DNA from: Acanthopleura granulata
Lineage: Eukaryota; Mollusca; Polyplacophora; Chitonida; Chitonidae
DNA length: 64,000 nt
Assembly: GCA_016165875.1 (NCBI GenBank)
Contig: JABBOT010000031.1
Location: 1,307,961 to 1,371,960 of the forward strand
Reading direction: 5' to 3'
The first letter of the stretch is position 1. Each line of letters opens with the position of its first letter. Shown here piece by piece: positions 12,466-26,059 of this stretch. The notes beneath the pieces are model-generated. The model was given only the letters and a program-made list of their open reading frames with translations, did not search any database and was not told where the DNA came from. The translations under genes were made by a program, and so were the position numbers.

Positions 12466-12690
12466 AGGGCCTGTTTCACAAAGTGATATTAGGCTTTAGC
12501 CTAAAATTGTCATCCAAATTAAACTGTGAAATACATACATCACATCACTCAAATTTTGATCACTGATTTTATGCTGTGATAATGCGAGTTCAGCCAAGTT
12601 TTAGCATCCGGCATCAAATATTTTGTTTTCTACAAAAGATTAGAGTGTTGGGCTTCAGCCCAAGATCGCTTTGTGGAACAGGCCCCTGGA
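12466..12690. mobile_element. Palindromic MITE-like element, about 225 bp
   Basis: The left end (cagggcctgtttcacaaag) and right end (ctttgtggaacaggcccctg) are near-perfect inverted repeats, extended by 'ttaggctttagcct' against 'gggcttcagccc'. The interior is AT-rich without coding capacity. This is the form of a non-autonomous DNA transposon. I could not resolve a target-site duplication. Confidence 0.75.
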
Positions 12691-12699
12691 CTCAGATGG

Positions 12700-14615
12700 A
12701 TTTGAACACACAACCTTCAAGGCTAAAGAAGACAATGCCTGTATTTCAGATACAATCAATCAGTACACATATGTTGTACACTACAACTGAAAAGCATGCA
12801 GACTATCACTGGCTATAAAGCAAGCGAGCACTCCCTGAAATTCCCTACAGCCATTTTGAAACAACGTGGCCTGAATGTGCTGACGTGATCATTACCAGAG
12901 AGATTTAATTTGGCAGAAAGAGACTAGCTGATGACATCCGGCGAGTTCCAACCTCAAAGACAGGCCTGTCACATAAACATCAGTCTCGCTTGTGAAGTTG
13001 AGGTCTTAACAAGGTATAGGAACCTGTTAAGAGCAAGTAGTGGGGCGTGAAGTCCTGAAGTATTAGATACCTTAGATTAGACCCACACAATGGTTGTGGT
13101 TCAGTTGAATGCCACAGACAGAATGATACAGGAATAGCTCAGTCTGAAAGGCAAGGCAGATTTCACATTGAAACCCTTAAAATTTGTGTTCAAAAAACGG
13201 TCGTTTTGGAGAAAGTTTATCTATAAATTTTCAATCTGCATGTTAGGCTAGATTGGCAATGGCCATGGGTTTCCATTGTGATGTGATTCAAATACTGTTT
13301 TGTTCTTTAACTGTCCAGATTGAGGAGTGGTAATGGTTTATGACTGACATGACATTGTCTTTCTGATTCCTCTAATATATGCTGCTATGGAATTGTAAGT
13401 ATTCCACATTAGAAATTGATTTTAAACAGTTACCAAGCAGAAAAAATGGCAGTTTTCATCCCCAATGTAGTAATCTGTGTTGTCATTTCCTGTAAGAGCA
13501 TACACCTCGCCTACAAGGTGGGTGGAAGACATCGTTAACCCGTTGGTTGTATTCACACTCCATTTTATTCAGTACTTGCAGTGCATGGAAAATCAGAGAG
13601 AGAGGAAAAATGAGATCTGGACAAAATGCACAAACAAAATGGCCTAAAAAAATGGCCGTCTGGAAACCACCTTTCACATTTCTGATTCTGACTCCCTGAC
13701 GGCCACTACAGCCATGTAGTCCTTCCCCACAGCCTGGGCTAACTCACTAAGTATAATTCTACACATCTTTTGCCAGCATCAAGCCTTATTCCAGTGATGG
13801 CAAAAGGACTCTACATGCCTTGCATATTTATCTATAATTATCCAATAAACACCCACACAAACTGTTCCTAAGGGAAACTAACAAACTTCATTTACAACTG
13901 CTAACATGTCCACAATACAATCATCAATTAATATCTTCATGAATTAAACATCCCTTTATCTCCCTACGGTACAATTTTGTGGGCTTCTGCTTATAAAGAT
14001 CAAAACCTGTTCCCTTGTTACATGCCATTCAATGTTAATGGTGTCGCACCATGATTCCATACACGCATGACCAAATGACATGCGCCGATCACATGAGTAC
14101 AAATACCAGGCCAGGGTAAGTTTTAATATGTGTATGAGAAACACCAAGTTCAAATATCCACAAATTGGTTCACATCACATATTTGTAAAAAATTATTCCT
14201 ATGAATGTGGATTGAACCTAAGCGTGAAGACAACAAAGCAGCTCAGATACAGCTGGAGTGGTAGATCTCTCTTAGAAATGGAACCAGCTTGGATGGAACA
14301 GTTTATAGTTTAACCACAGAATGGATATAAATATATTTTTAAACAACATAAAGACTACCTTGTTACAAGACAACGAAGTACAGACAATTTACACTTGATG
14401 ACCTACAATTTCGCCAAGAAAAGTGCGTTTTTAGATTCAAATTGATGTTGATGCAAAAAATATTGTTTTGGGGGTGCTTAAACTTCTGTTTTTCCATCAG
14501 GATAACCTCATATCTTCAAAACATGTCTCAAAATATCTTTCTACAATTATCAGAACTCACAGTGTAAGAAAAAATACCATGTACTGTACTAAAAGCACAC
14601 ATAAAATGTAACAAA
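12700..14615. other. No gene recognised
   Basis: No exon-like segment or repeat shared within the window was found. Short open frames (for example 14080-14313) have no family resemblance. Confidence 0.4.
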
Positions 14616-14619
14616 TGGA

Positions 14620-14915
14620 TACAAATTCCAAGAGACATTATTTATAATACCAGTCATTCATAAAATCATATAGGTGTTGCATAAATTTGGTGAACATGGG
14701 ACAAACTGTTCAAGTGATACAGCATTTACAACCCTTTTATAAAATTAAACTTAAACAACCCCAATGACATTAAAGGAAACGGTCAAGGTAACTGAAAATC
14801 TATGGGGTTCTTCCTCATGCCAAAATGCAAGTATGGTGTAAGTTTGGTGAACCTGTGCCAAAACGTTCTGGTGATATCAACTTTGTCATGGATGATATTT
14901 TCGGCCATTTTGGGT
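14620..14915. repeat. Interspersed repeat family D
   Basis: Shares ordered blocks with 18230-18460: 'gatacaaattcca', 'tataataccag', 'aaaattaaacttaaa', 'ggtcaaggtaac' against 'ggtcaatgataac', 'aaatc.atgggttct' and 'atacagcatttacaa'. Diverged dispersed repeat of unknown class. Confidence 0.6.
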
Positions 14916-14919
14916 GACT

Positions 14920-15910
14920 GATGACAAAGCAGTTTCCCATCTTATGCAAGTCTTTTTGTTAGAATTTGTTGATGACCAATTGCTAGATGTCATCGGTTTA
15001 AGCATCCATTAGTATGCGGTCTTTCATTTTCAATGCTTAATTTGCTTATTCAATTAGTTGATTGCGATTTCAAATCCTGTAGTCTCAAGAAAACTTCAGT
15101 TTTGCAAAAGTAGTCAGATTTATGGATGGGAGGGTACCAGCACCAGAACAGAGAAAATCACTAGAATGAAGCAAATCTGATACTTGTACATGAAAGGAAA
15201 TGGTCTCGTACAGATCAAATCTCAAAATAACCTGTTGTGATGTGGGTTTTTTTTTAGGCTTTCAAGGAGTACCACACCAATATGTTAAAGTGCCCTAAAT
15301 TCATATCATACACTTACTGGCTGATATAAACTGGAGTTCACTCTGATAGAACTGACAAACCATTTACATGTAGAACTGCATGTAGATTTTTCTCTGATTG
15401 CTATAATTCTTAATGTATTTATTTACTTATTTCATTTCTGTTTAATGCAATATTCAGAAAGAGTTCCCGTGAAACATTGGCAATTGGTTTTATGGATGGA
15501 GAATACCTGAGTGTGAGGTTAACCCACTGTCCTTTGGCCCATTACTGACAATATTTCAGTGACCAAAGGAAGCAAATTACATTTGAATGTTTGATACACA
15601 TTTTTTATTTGATTTCATAGCCAGCAAATTCGAGACTGTGTTAACCTGGCTTTACAAAAGACTTTATTCCATGACCCCACACAGGGATATATGGAAGAGC
15701 TTTGCAATATCTGTAAGTGTTAAAATTCAAAATCCACATAAATTCTTCCCCTGAATCACTTGCTTCTGTCTGTCTTTGCACATGTAGTGCAGAAGCATTC
15801 TCAATAGTGAAGCTCCGATATTCGCACCATGCAAGTAGACAACAATCTCGTGGTCTTCAAAGAATGCAAGTTTGTGGACACAGCCCACTGAGTAGTGATG
15901 ACCAGTTATT
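14920..15910. other. No gene recognised; weak family C traces
   Basis: Near 15420-15555 a T-rich ATTTATTTA run is followed by 'ttggttttatggatgg' and 'aacccactgtcctttggccc', echoing repeat family C (33855-33965). The rest shows nothing I can name. Confidence 0.35.
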
Positions 15911-15914
15911 GCCA

Positions 15915-16125
15915 CCTGGACCCTGCCAGGATCCCACCCTGCCAGGATCCCACCAGGGGCACCCTGCCAGGACCCACCAGGGCCACCCTGCCAGGACCCA
16001 CCAGGGGCCACCCTGCCAGGACCCACCAGGGCCACCCTGCCAGGATCCCACCAGGGGCCACCCTGCCAGGACCCCACCAGGGGCCACCCTGCCAGGACCC
16101 ACCAGGGCCACCCTGCCTGGGAGTT
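15915..16125. repeat. GC-rich 24-26-bp minisatellite, about 8 copies
   Basis: Unit close to 'caccctgccaggacccacca' plus 'ggg(g)c', alternating 24-26 bp. Much more GC-rich than its surroundings. Open frames through it are repeat artefacts. Confidence 0.9.
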
Positions 16126-16129
16126 CTAG

Positions 16130-17955
16130 TGAGTTCCATTGATTTTAGAATGGTGTTTTGAGGTGTGTTTGGAAGATTCAGATGATGCCCTAGCAGAAAT
16201 ATGTGAGTGCCTCTAAAGAAGCACTTTTTTTTGGACAAAATTTAAGGTCATTTACTGTATTGCCTGTTCAACTCCACGTAGTATAGACAAGCCTATATTG
16301 TGATAAGTAACATAGCACTTATGTAGCAAAAAAAAAAATGTGGTTGACAACAACCATTTAGCACAGCACACAAATCTACTGTATATAGTAGATCAAAATG
16401 AATCAGCACACAGTGTTGTTCAGGTGATGTATTCTCTAGCATCAAAGACGTGTTTACACTGGCACACCTGATAGAATGATACATTAGGCTGATAGGGCCT
16501 TAACTGCTCTGGTAATTATTATCACCACACCAACAGAGAGGTGTTTTTTGCAATTACCTTTAATTGAGAGGTGTGTACCCTTATCATAAAGAATGTCTGC
16601 ACTTCCAATATGTTGTCACAAAGTCTGGAGAAAACACAGCCCAGGCAGTAAATAGCAAGGTAAAATGTTTATTGACAGGAGTGTCATCAACTGTGTAGTA
16701 CATATTTCCTTCTATAGCAAGCACAACACAAGGCTGTTGCATCCCACCACAAGACAATAGACACAGAGAGCGATGAAGTGACTTATACATCTGCTGGTCA
16801 GAAAATAGACAAAAGGTTTTGCTCAGCCTAATGAATTATACATTGTATGCTGTGGATATGTCTGATATCGGTATTTTCCTATCCATATTTAAACGTTGCC
16901 TAGCCTTTATAGTCTGTATATTCCTCAATCAGGAATGATCAGCAGAGGGGATCACACGTCCCAGCTGTATTAGAACATTGCTTCACTCAAAAATTCCCGT
17001 CGTCCTCCATGTTTAGCCAGCCATCACAGGGGTTCATTGATGTCAAACCCTAACAGAAATATAGACCTTTTTCAAGGTCATTTAGAGTATTTTTCAGCTA
17101 GCTGCCCTGGAATAGGGCCATACTTTTTGACCCATGCACTGCTGAATGCAAAACAGTCATTCCCAGATAAAGTCAAGAAAATGAAAAATGTGGAAATATT
17201 TGACACTTTTAGAAAAGAGTACACAAGTTTATGATCATGTGCACACATGCCAGAATTGAGTTTTACTGAAGTATATTAAGTTTTTCTTACCTTTAGGCAT
17301 ACATACACTTTTATATATATTTTTTTTTGACGTCTATGAACCCCTACATCAAGAAAATTCAGTTAACTCCTGGACGGGGAGTTTTTCAATGCAGGATTCA
17401 CACTGTTACAGGGTAGCTCAAAATCTGACAACTCCCACAGTGCAGAGATTGTACAATAAACAAAAATGTCTAGCAATCAGCAAGTAGTTTATAAAGGACC
17501 ACTGCTTAAAACAAATGATGTAAGCTTAACAGAAGGGTTTTAGAACTTCTACACTGTGCAATCCCCTCGGCTAATCATTGCTTACTGAAGAACATACAGA
17601 TTTTAAAGGCTGGGCGCCGTCTAACTCCAGGTAGTCCCCAGCTTGTGCTTCTAGTATATCATGACATCGTACCACATTTATGTTTAAGTTGGTTGTAACA
17701 TCCTGCCAAATCACACAAGGTCAAGACGACGAACAGAAATTAGAGAGACACTGATATGAAACAGGGTACAGCATGCATTTTTAGTTTAAAACATAGTGAC
17801 AAATTTAGACTTCATAGCCAAGCCTCTGTTGATATTAGTGTATTTATAGTTATTTTATGTATCCAAAAACATAAACTCATTACAAGAAGATTATATTAAC
17901 CCCCCCCCCCCCGTAATGCACTTAAAACCCCTCCGTCTTAAGCACATACAACGTA
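16130..17955. other. No gene recognised
   Basis: AT-rich DNA with a poly-C run near 17900-17912. No exon or RNA gene seen. Confidence 0.4.
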
Positions 17956-17959
17956 ATGC

Positions 17960-18227
17960 ATAGATTTACATATTTATTTGATTTGTGTTTTATGCTGTAC
18001 TCAAGAATATTTCATTCGTACGATGACGGTCAGCATTATGGCCGGGGAAACCAGGTGCAGAGATGGGGTAAACCTGTGACCATTCGCAGGTTGCTGGCAT
18101 ACCTTCCCACATATGGCCGAAGAGGAAGCCAGCATGAGCTGGACTTAAACTCACCACATTGGTGGGAGGCTTTTGGGTCATTGCGCTGCGCTAGCGCTTT
18201 AACAGACTGAGCCATGGATGCCCCTGT
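17960..18227 (-). mobile_element. SINE family A, near full-length copy
   Basis: Read on the minus strand from 18227 it starts with a tRNA-like head: 'tggctcagtctgttaaagcg' at the A-box position and 'gagtttaagtccagctcatg' at the B-box position, the pol III promoter layout. The body follows, then a T/A-rich tail near 17965. Not a working tRNA: no cloverleaf acceptor pairing and a long body follows. The start near 18227 is set by similarity to the copy at 30100-30356. Confidence 0.85.
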
Positions 18228-18229
18228 AA

Positions 18230-18460
18230 CAAACAGATACAAATTCCAAAAAATATCATGTATAATACCAGCCATTTACAAAATTTAACTTAAATAACTG
18301 GGATGACCTTAAAAAGGTCAATGATAACCAAAAATCAATAGGATTCATCGTGCCAAAGTGTGAGTGTGTTTCAAGTTCGGTGAACTTATGGTAAACCATT
18401 CTAGAGATACAGCATTTACAAGGATATGGACAGACAGATGGATGGACGGCTGCCTGCTAC
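18230..18460. repeat. Interspersed repeat family D, second copy
   Basis: Same block order as 14620-14915, ending in 'atacagcatttacaaggata' and 'tggacagacagatgg'. It directly abuts SINE A. Confidence 0.6.
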
Positions 18461-18469
18461 AACCATGCC

Positions 18470-20300
18470 CCTTGGCCAGTATTGGCCCGAGCCTGTGGAT
18501 TTCACAGAAACGATCATTTCCGGTAGCTTGTCGGTACCGTGATGACAAAACCACGGAACCGAAACTACCTTTCCCATTCAGATGAACAGTACCCTGTGAA
18601 GCATGGATAGTTACTGCTCTGTCAGCTGGCCTAATGGTATTGTCAAGTTTGTACACTGCAAAGTAAAGTTTATGAAGTTGTTACCTACCTTTAATGGTCA
18701 ATGGACAGTTGTAAGTCATTTTAATCTGGTTCTGGTGCTAGCAATCACTGCTGGTATTGTTGACCTAGTTTACGGTTTATCCCATGTGTCATGACCTCTG
18801 TGATCAGGGTAAGGTTTCGGTAGGACACCATGTAAATATATAGTACTCATTTCCACAACCTGGATGTCCTGTGGAGCCTCACAGCCTTCCTCCGGAAACT
18901 TGAAGCCACAGTTTCAGACAGCAACGTGCTCTGTTTACTCCTGTGGTGTACTGGACAACCAAGGATAAAAAGAACACAAAGTTTTCAAACGCAACCCTAC
19001 ATATCCATATGTTCAGGCTTAGGCCTTTGGTAATAAGTAGTGATACTCATTTCGATGCACTGCATCTTCTGATACGTCGACAGAGATGAGAGAAGATGAC
19101 ATGACGTGTGGTTTTATGAGAAAGCGTTTTGTCAGATTCATTTTCATTTTATGCTCAGAACTATACTGTTATAGTTATACTGTTATACACTTGTTCTAAC
19201 CTTAGAACATCATCAGCCTTGACTGATTTATTTTCATTTGACTTTTAGCTTTTTCTGTCTAGAAGAAAGTAAAGGATTGTTTATAACATTGCCCAGCCAA
19301 TATTTTTGGTTAATATAAACATGAAGTCTTGTGTGCCAAAAATTAGGCCTTTATAAAGAAGAGGACGGGTTTGTTAAATTAAAAGGTCTGTGGCACTGAA
19401 ATGATAACATAACCTCTGTGTAGCAAGACAACAAAAGAATTGTTCAATATTTTTGTTACATTATGAGACATTATTATCTGCTCACATGCAATACTAATTA
19501 AACTTGTTTACTTAGGATCCAAAACATCTTCATACAGACTTTTAGAGCATATATCTTGATAGGTGCAATGTGGGCGTTATACTACAGCACAAGAGGGCTC
19601 GCTGATCCATTCAGTGTAAATTCTGTTCCGAAAGAAGAAAAAATTGTTTCCCATGCAGTTCAGACATTGTGTTTCCCAATAGTTCCCATCGACATAAAGC
19701 ACAGAACGGAAAAATAGATTGTTTACAGGTGAAATGCCCAGGCTTGCGAACAGGTATCGATATAAACATTTATGTATTCTGTTAGTTGTTTCGATTTTCA
19801 TCAGATAATGTTCATGTGGAATTCTAAACAAACAGGTGCCTGAGTAGTTTAAGAAACTCCTCAATGGACTATTCAGGCAATGAAACCAGATAGTTGCTCC
19901 ACAAGCTGCCATTCGATGAAGCCAATATCCTAACCACTACCTTTATTACAGAAGAACCAGATAGTGATCAGTATCCACTAAAATTACCTGTCTCACTATG
20001 ATTAACGACTGCACATCTTATCAGTACGGGAACTCCTACTTAGTTAGCGCTGGTGATTTCGTGCAATTGTTCGTAATTGGGGTAAATTGAAGCAGAATAA
20101 TTATACCCTACACACAGAGAAGTCTTGTGTATGTGCACTCAGGATAATTACAACTTCTGGACAAACTACAGGTTCATCAGAAAACACCGACAGTATTTAG
20201 CATCTTGCTGGATACTCATTTTCAAGAATTTACTGAACACCAGAGCGGTATGCTTTTAACATGAAAAACATTTTCCCGTAATGCTGTGAAGCTTGTGGTC
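18470..20300. other. No gene recognised
   Basis: No exon-like segment was found. An open frame of 111 codons on the minus strand (19577-19912) has no family resemblance. Confidence 0.4.
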
Positions 20301-20309
20301 TTGACAGAG

Positions 20310-22245
20310 AGTCCCAGTCATATTGGCAATAGGGTCCATGCACACACTGACACCACGGGGCAGTCCCAGGCTCATTGGCAATAGGGTCCATACACACACT
20401 GACACCACGGGGCAGTCCCAGTCTCATTGGCAATAGGGTCCATGCACACAGTGACACCACGGGGCAGTCCCAGGCTCATTGGCAATAGGGTCCATGCACA
20501 CACTGACACCACGGGGGCGTCCCAGACTCATTGGCAATAGGGTCCATGCACACAGTGACACCACGGGGCAGTCCTAGTCTCATTGGTAATAGGGTCCATG
20601 CACACACTGACACCACGGGGCAGTCGCAGTCTCATTGGCAGTAGGGTCCATACACACTGACACCACAGGGGCGTCCCAGACTCATTGGCAGTAGGGTCCA
20701 TGCACACACTGACACCACGGGGGCGTCCCAGACTCATTGGCAGTAGGGCCCATACACACTGACACCACGGGGCGTCCCAGACTCATTGGCAATAGGGTCC
20801 ATGCACACACTGACACCCCGGGGGCGTCCCAGGCTCATTGGCAGTAGGGCCCATACACACTGACACCACGGGGGCGTCCCAGACTCATTGGCAGTAGGGT
20901 CCATGCACACACTGACACCACGGGGGCGTCCCAGACTCATTGGCAGTAGGGTCCATGCACACACTGACACCACGGGGCAGTCCCAGTCTCATTGGCAGTA
21001 GGGTCCATGCACACACTGACACCACGGGGCAGTCCTAGTCTCATTGGCAATAGGGTCCATGCACACACTGACACCACGGGGGCGTCCCAGGCTCATTGGC
21101 AGTAGGGTCCATGCACACACTGACACCACGGGGCAGTCCTAGTCTCATTGGCAATAGGGTCCATGCACACACTGACACCACGGGGGCGTCCCAGGCTCAT
21201 TGGCAGTAGGGTCCATGCACACACTGACACCACGGGGGCGTCCCAGACTCATTGGCAGTAGGGTCCATGCACACACTGACACCACGGGGCAGTCCCAGGC
21301 TCCTTGGCAGTAGGTCCATGCACACACTGACACCACGGGGCGTCCCAGGCTCATTGGCAGTAGGGTCCATGCACACAGTGACACCACAGGGGCGTCCCAG
21401 ACTCATTGGCAGTAGGGTCCATGCACACAATGACACCACGGGGGCGTCCCAGACTCATTGGCAGTAGGGCCCATACACACTGACACCGCGAGTCCCACTC
21501 ATTGGCAATAGGGTCCATGCACACACTGACACCACGGGGCAGTCCCAGTCTCATTGGCAATAGGGTCCATGCACACACTGACATCACGGGGCAGTCCCAG
21601 GCTCATTGGCAGTAGGGCCCATACACACTGACACCACGGGGCAGTCCCAGGCTCATTGGCAGTAGGGTCCATGCACACACTGACACCACGGGGCAGTCCC
21701 AGGCTCATTGGCAGTAGGGTCCATGCACACACTGACACCACGGGGCGTCCCAGGCTCATTGGCAGTAGGGTCCATGCACACACTGACACCACGGGGCGTC
21801 CCAGGCTCATTGGCAGTAGGGTCCATGCACACTGACACCACGGCGGCGTCCCAGGCTCCTTGGCAGTAGGTCCATGCACACACTGACACCACGGCGGCGT
21901 CCCAGGCTCATTGGCAGTAGGGTCCATGCACACACTGACACCACGGGGCGTCCCAGGCTCATTGGCAGTAGGGTCCATGCACACTGACACCACGGCGGCG
22001 TCCCAGGCTCATTGGCAGTATGGTCCATGCACACACTGACACCACGGGGCGTCCCAGGCTCATTGGCAGTAGGGTCCATGCACACACTGACACCACGGGG
22101 CGTCCCAGGCTCATTGGCAGTAGGTCCATGCACACACTGACACCACGGGGCGTCCCAGGCTCATTGGCAGTAGGGTCCATGCACACACTGACACCACGGG
22201 GCAGTCCTAGTCTCATTGGCAGTAGGGTCCATGCACACTGACTTA
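20310..22245. repeat. 1.9-kb satellite of 51-53-bp units, about 37 copies
   Basis: Unit blocks: 'tcccaggctcattggcagta', 'gggtccatgcacacactgac' and 'accacgggg(c)'. Variants differ in ggcttc/gactc, gcagta/gcaata and in the length of the G-run next to 'cg' or 'cag', which changes the unit by 1-2 bp and shifts frames. Some shorter units lack a CA pair. GC-rich against AT-rich flanks. Long translations are artefacts. Confidence 0.95.
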
Positions 22246-22249
22246 TCAT

Positions 22250-25200
22250 TCAAGAATTTCATTGGGTTTACCCGGACTGTGATATTCATTTTATAGTTTG
22301 ACATACTGGAAAGATCATCCTCTAGTCATGCATACACGATCACTTTCATTTTCATAAAAAGTACTTCATTAGAATATTTCCTTTAAATCTATAAATCATA
22401 AAACCAGCCACATTAAATTCAGTAAAAAAGAAAAGCAGAATAAGGATTGCTCACCATACATATCTGTCTTACTAAGGTTTCAACACAGCTCCTTTCACAA
22501 CACACCGTTTCGCTGCATCAGCACAATGTCCCCATTGCAATGATTGTAGATACTTTCATGTAACATTACCCGCAATTTATGAAACAGGTCCCACGATAGA
22601 CATCCTCAAAGAGAGACAGGAAAAGACCTTTAAGCTCCAGATGGCACTTTCCAGTAAGTATCACATACACACCTGCAGAACGGGTCATACATAGGACAAA
22701 CAAAGCATGAAGACATTTAAACCTACATTACAATGTTAGTCATTGCAGACTTTGGAGGAGGGGCAGGTTTCAGCTTATAGCAGCAAACGAATTTGTTTCT
22801 AGTCTTTTTAACTATGTATTACATGTAAAGTTTACAGGAATCTGCTTAGTTGTGTGTGACTGACAAGGGTAATAATGCTTTAAAAAATTGGGACACATTG
22901 TTTATCCAGCGGAAAATCAGATGTGCCCTGCATACTGTAAAGGCCTTATAACATGTGCTTGCTGCCTACATAGGACAGGTAACATTGTTAAGGACAGCAC
23001 AACATCAATGAAACCTCAACACAATATAGTTCTAAACTATATTTTGCCCCAAATTCCTGTGGTAACATTGCTCATTGATCGCCTCATACCCAACAGCAGT
23101 GATGAATTTACCAGCAACAGATCAAAAGAAATTTACAGAAAAAATACAAACATGTAAAAAAACAAAGCTCAAGTCTTCACTTCACAACAATGTTGTCAAA
23201 ATGAGCCTAAATAAGAGAAACATTCCAGTCAGCTGAGGTTCTTCAATTCCACAACATGACCCCCCTGTTTTTTCCAGAAGAACACTAAGCTCTCATCAAT
23301 GAGCTTACCTGTATTCAAAACCAGCAGTTTTCATGAGCCTGTATTTGCAAGAAGTTTAAAATTTCAATCCACTCAAAACTGTCCCAATGAACGGACCAAA
23401 AAACTAACCATCAACTAGCGGCAGTTGGACTGCCAGCAACCACTCAAATCAGCCTTCTGAAGCTTGTGGGTCTGGTTGGGTGTATTAGGGTGGCGTCCCT
23501 AACCACTTTACTGCAGACATCTTGAAACTATATGCTTTTTTATCAAAAGGAATCCATCCCACTTCAAAAATCATGCCTGGAACAATTCTTCCAATGCATC
23601 GAAGTTTCTCTAGATTTCCTCCATTTTTTTTTCAGCTCGGTATTTGATTAAGAACGAACACTTATCAAATGCCACAAAAAATACCAAGAATTTTCCCAAA
23701 CTCTTAAAAAAGCCATCTTGTGATTCCTTCAAACAGCAATGCTTTTTGCTCCTGGTCACAGTGAGAAAAAAACATGCAACAAAATTTCAGCCAATGGCAA
23801 CTTCTTGGATCCGGCAAACATTAACTAGCCTTTAACAGTTGGGAATTTCAATAAGTTAGGTGCACCTTCCAATTTACAGGGCAGGTTTTATAATGGTAAG
23901 CTTTTCAAGACACTCTAAGCGAGAACTTTTTTAAATAAAATCATATGAATTGTGACATCTGCTAGAAGGCCGAGGTGAATGTAGTCCCCAAAAAGCTGCC
24001 ACACTTTCACTTTCAAGAAGATTACTGTTTTTCCAAGGATCAAGCAATTTGATTTTTTTTTTCCTTTAAAACCACTGCAGCTCTTTGTCAGTATCTACTT
24101 GGTTTTTTGAATTAAATCTTGCTTTTGTCTGTTTTTGTTTACACAACATGATCTGAAGGAAATTGTTATTTGTGTTTACTGTGCAGTTCTAATTCTTTAG
24201 AGTTACAATGGATGCCAGCCTGTGATTCCATTAAATATCATAAGACTTTTGTTTTAAATCGGTGCACAATGAGTATCTAAAAGAATTATTTGCTTAAAAC
24301 AGAACAGTATACAGTAACTTTTTAAGATCGACTGCAAAAAACCTTCATATTGATAACCACAGTTCAGACTATTACAAAAACAGCCTCACAATGTCCAGTG
24401 ATGCTTTTTGCTCATAATATCTGAAAACTTTTTTCGACCAGTAAATTGTTACATGTTCATTCATGACCTGAGCTGATATACATGTATACAGGTATTATTG
24501 ATGGCTTTGCTGTTTAAAAATGCAACTGTATGTACCACAGTCTCTACTTCTTCATGTATTGTTCATATAGTGGGCTTCTGGGAATAAAACTTTGGACAAA
24601 CTGACTACCTTCTTTAAATTAAACCTTCATTCATTCATTCATTCAGACGTCAGCTGGTACTATTTCTATGAACTCATAATAGAAATTGTCTGCACACATA
24701 TTTAATGAGGTTTAGAGGAAAAATCAATTGCACAATGGGAAACAATCAAAGCTTTATTACAATCTCATGATATAAAATCATCCTTTGTTTTCAATCTGAT
24801 TTCTGCTCAAAGAATTTTTGAGCACTTTTCAAGGGTACAATGAAACCTTATACAGAACACTGATCAGTCCATCCTGAGAAGATCCAGCTGTTACATTCAC
24901 TGGATGATTTTCTCCTTTCTTCAAAAGAGAAAGGAAAAAAAAAGAGATTTAGGAGAACTGTTTTGTTACCATTCAATGCCACATTTCTTGTACTTATCAC
25001 CTGGTTATTATTGCCATTAAAAGTTGATAAAACTTCCAATAGAATGATTTTCTGCCACTTCATAAATGACATAAATGTTGCCTGTGAATGGCTAATCGCT
25101 TACTGATGCCTGATACTGATGAGAGTAAAAGTACTATCAATTTCTTAATATTTTCAATTCTTTTAAATGTACATGTGTTGGACTGGAGTATGATGTAGAT

Positions 25201-25790
25201 GTACATGTAGTACTTCAGTGTTTCATGACAGCAATGAATTTTTCGAGTACACGAATCTAAAATAAACCAGTATTCACTGGAAAATGACGAACAAATTTTC
25301 CCACATGTAATGAACACGATTTTAACCATGCAGTCCAAGTGACCTCAACCGTGCTTGCAAAACTGGTGGAACGAAAGTGATGCCCAACTCAGTTTATGTA
25401 AAAATTCCAGTTTCAATGAAAACTTTAACTTGGAAAATTAAAGACTTCAGAGAGAAAAAGATCTCAAGAGTTCAAATTGGTCTTTATATGCTTGATGTGA
25501 TTACAGTTAAAAGCAGCTAAATGGAACCTTCCAGTTTTTATATCAAGATATGGATTTTATGATAAACACATAGTTGCACTATAAGGCCACCGAGAGATTT
25601 TCAACCATAATGTATGCATTATTCTCCTAGTATACCTATACATACATACATGAATCTATTCAAATACTTACGAGATATGTCGTTCCCAAGTCATCTTTGT
25701 TTCTTTCCCTGCAGAACCCACTGCTTCTAAGTCTGTTGGCTACAGTTTGCACTACTTTCAATCCTCCTGCATCTTGTTTTCAGGACAAGA
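22250..25790. other. No gene recognised
   Basis: 3.5 kb of AT-rich DNA. A short CATT run lies near 24629-24643. No exon with matching splice sites was found on either strand. Confidence 0.4.
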
Positions 25791-25796
25791 ACACGT

Positions 25797-26050
25797 TTGG
25801 CACACAAAACATCCCGACATCTCACATCCTCTCTGTACATAATGACGTTTGGCATACAAAACATCCTGACATCTCACATCCTCCCTGTACATAATGATGT
25901 TTGGCACACAAAACATCCTGACATCTCACATCCTCTCTGTACATAATGACGTTTGGCACACAAAACATCCTGACATCTCACATCCTCTCTGTACATAATG
26001 ACGTTTGGCACACAAAACATCCCGACATCTCACATCCTCCCTGTACATAA
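25797..26050. repeat. 52-bp tandem repeat, 5 copies
   Basis: Unit blocks 'gtttggcacacaaaacatcc', 'tgacatctcacatcctctct' and 'gtacataatgac', very uniform, suggesting recent amplification. Confidence 0.9.
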
Positions 26051-26059
26051 CGAACATGT

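Noticed and set aside
18180..18227. tRNA gene
   Set aside because: A- and B-box-like words are present, but they are the head of a SINE with a body and tail; the same unit recurs at 30100-30356 with a target-site duplication.
20310..22245. Cys-rich repeat proteins on the minus strand of the satellite
   Set aside because: Several overlapping frames are open because of unit structure; frames shift with G-run length, and no start, splice or regulatory context is seen.
20310..22245. CRISPR array
   Set aside because: Units are adjacent tandem repeats without unique spacers, and the genome is eukaryotic.
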